DNA of 64,000 nt from Glebionis coronaria. Its lineage: Eukaryota > Streptophyta > Magnoliopsida > Asterales > Asteraceae. The number at the start of each line of letters is the position of its first letter. Within the stretch, counting starts at the first letter, position 1. Below are positions 63,181-64,000 of the stretch, one piece after another. The notes under the pieces are model-generated. The model saw only the letters and a program-made list of their open reading frames with translations, was not told where the DNA came from and searched no databases. The stretch covers positions 297,472,364 through 297,536,363 of the forward strand of contig CM046877.1 of NCBI GenBank assembly GCA_025667525.1, written 5' to 3'. The position numbers and the translations under genes were made by a program.

Positions 63181-64000
63181 TATAGATTGCCCTGGATTGG
63201 CCGAACAATTAAAAATTGTACCTTGAATATTTAACACGTGATTAAAGACTTAAACCTTTACATTATTTGACTATGTGATTAATAGATAATGGAATATAAA
63301 TTGACTCTTCAAAAATTAAGAGCCCTTTTAAGACTTTGGATTTTACCAAAAAGAAATGGAAATATGTTTTGACAAATGTTTTAACAAAGGATTTTAAAGG
63401 GATTACTCCCTTATACACTAAACATTTAACTAAACTTCTGTTTAGGGGTAAATGTTTGTGTATACCTCAAGATAACTTAAGAAGGATTGAGTAAAAACCA
63501 TTTATACCATAACCTGAAAACTTAAAACGACAATTTTTGCTTTCCAAACTAAGAAAAATATGACCAAAGTATAAACAAAGGTTTTTCGAACATTTACGAA
63601 TCTTATTAATTATTTTCGATAAATTAGCAAAAATCTTGATAATTAAAAATCAAATTTATTTTGAACATTTTATTATAATTGGTCGAACTAAGAAATTTAA
63701 ACTTTTAACGTTTACGTTTCATAAAAATTAAATAATTATTATTAATTTACATATAATAATTATCGACGCTTTAGACGCCGGATTGAGAAAGACTGATAAA
63801 AATGATAGTTGAGACGAAACTAAAACATAGAAGATATGAAGAAAGAATTTTGAATAAATACGATTGTGATATTTATTTCATCAGGAAAGTGAACGTAATT
63901 ACTGACACATTATGTATAAAAGATAAAGAACCAGTTAGGACATGTTCCTTAATAATGAAGGAGCAAAATAAATTGCCGAACAATTTAAAATATAGCCGAT
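63181..64000. other. Unassigned AT-rich sequence at right edge
   Basis: No motif was recognised. It is presumably further decayed internal region of G. RNase H and integrase are not recognisable. Confidence 0.4.

Larger units (their letters stand above)
45339..64000 (+). mobile_element. Degenerate chromovirus-like Ty3/gypsy element G (runs off right edge)
   Basis: It consists of the 5' LTR (split by C), a Met-type primer site at 59997 and an internal region with badly decayed pol. No 3' LTR is in the window. Decay is far beyond that of C, so G is the old host element. Confidence 0.75.

Noticed and set aside
1..64000. CRISPR arrays, bacterial operons, rRNA or prophage
   Set aside because: No such signals were seen; every strong coding signal is a plant-type LTR retrotransposon protein.

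Overview
This is repeat-rich plant (dicot-like) nuclear DNA, built almost entirely of LTR retrotransposons inserted into one another. I see no host gene, rRNA, CRISPR array or convincing tRNA gene. The evidence is plant-type Ty1/copia and Ty3/gypsy (Athila-like and chromovirus-like) polyproteins, primer-binding sites matching plant tRNA-Asp and initiator tRNA-Met, and 5-bp target-site duplications (TSDs). The copia type with a large extra ORF 3' of pol reminds me of Asteraceae; that is an inference from memory.

Layout. 1-929 is AT-rich and unassigned. 930-3855 is a truncated copia fragment (H, minus). 3856 to about 8870 is a truncated Athila-like gag-pro element (E, minus). About 8700-10330 is poorly defined and contains a decayed ORF. 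Element B (plus, 10331-28025, TSD cttgt) is a decayed gag-pro Athila-like element. Its 5' LTR is split by element A (minus, 11488-20406, TSD gtgtt), a young relative with one intact 1,066-residue gag-pro ORF. B lies in the 3' part of a plus-strand element (F1) whose 3' LTR is 28248-29821. A second LTR of that family (F2, 29867-43348), followed by a Met-type primer site, is split by copia element D (minus, 30582-42518, TSD agatc). From 45339 to the right edge is an old chromovirus-like element (G). Its 5' LTR is split by element C (plus, 47719-58859, TSD acatg), an Athila-like element with an almost complete gag-pol and three in-frame stops.

How the parts relate. C carries the full protease, reverse transcriptase, RNase H and integrase set. 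A, B and probably E encode only gag and protease, followed by an acidic extension; in A and B this ends in a hydrophobic segment. They could only move with enzymes supplied in trans. C and A/B share a tRNA-Asp-type primer site, the gag start context and two 3' RNA motifs, so a C-like element is a plausible helper. LTR pairs compared by eye differ by about 0.6% (A), 0.7% (C) and 1.6% (D), so these insertions are young, while B, F, G, E and H are older.

The most unusual signals are: a 21/15-bp (7/5-residue) repeat scattered in phase through the coding, non-coding and LTR parts of D and H; ATTCCGAT half-site arrays in the A and B LTRs; a 3' hairpin with loop AGGCAA and a covarying base pair; repeated internal polypurine tracts; and a conserved acidic-plus-hydrophobic domain in place of RT/integrase in A and B.
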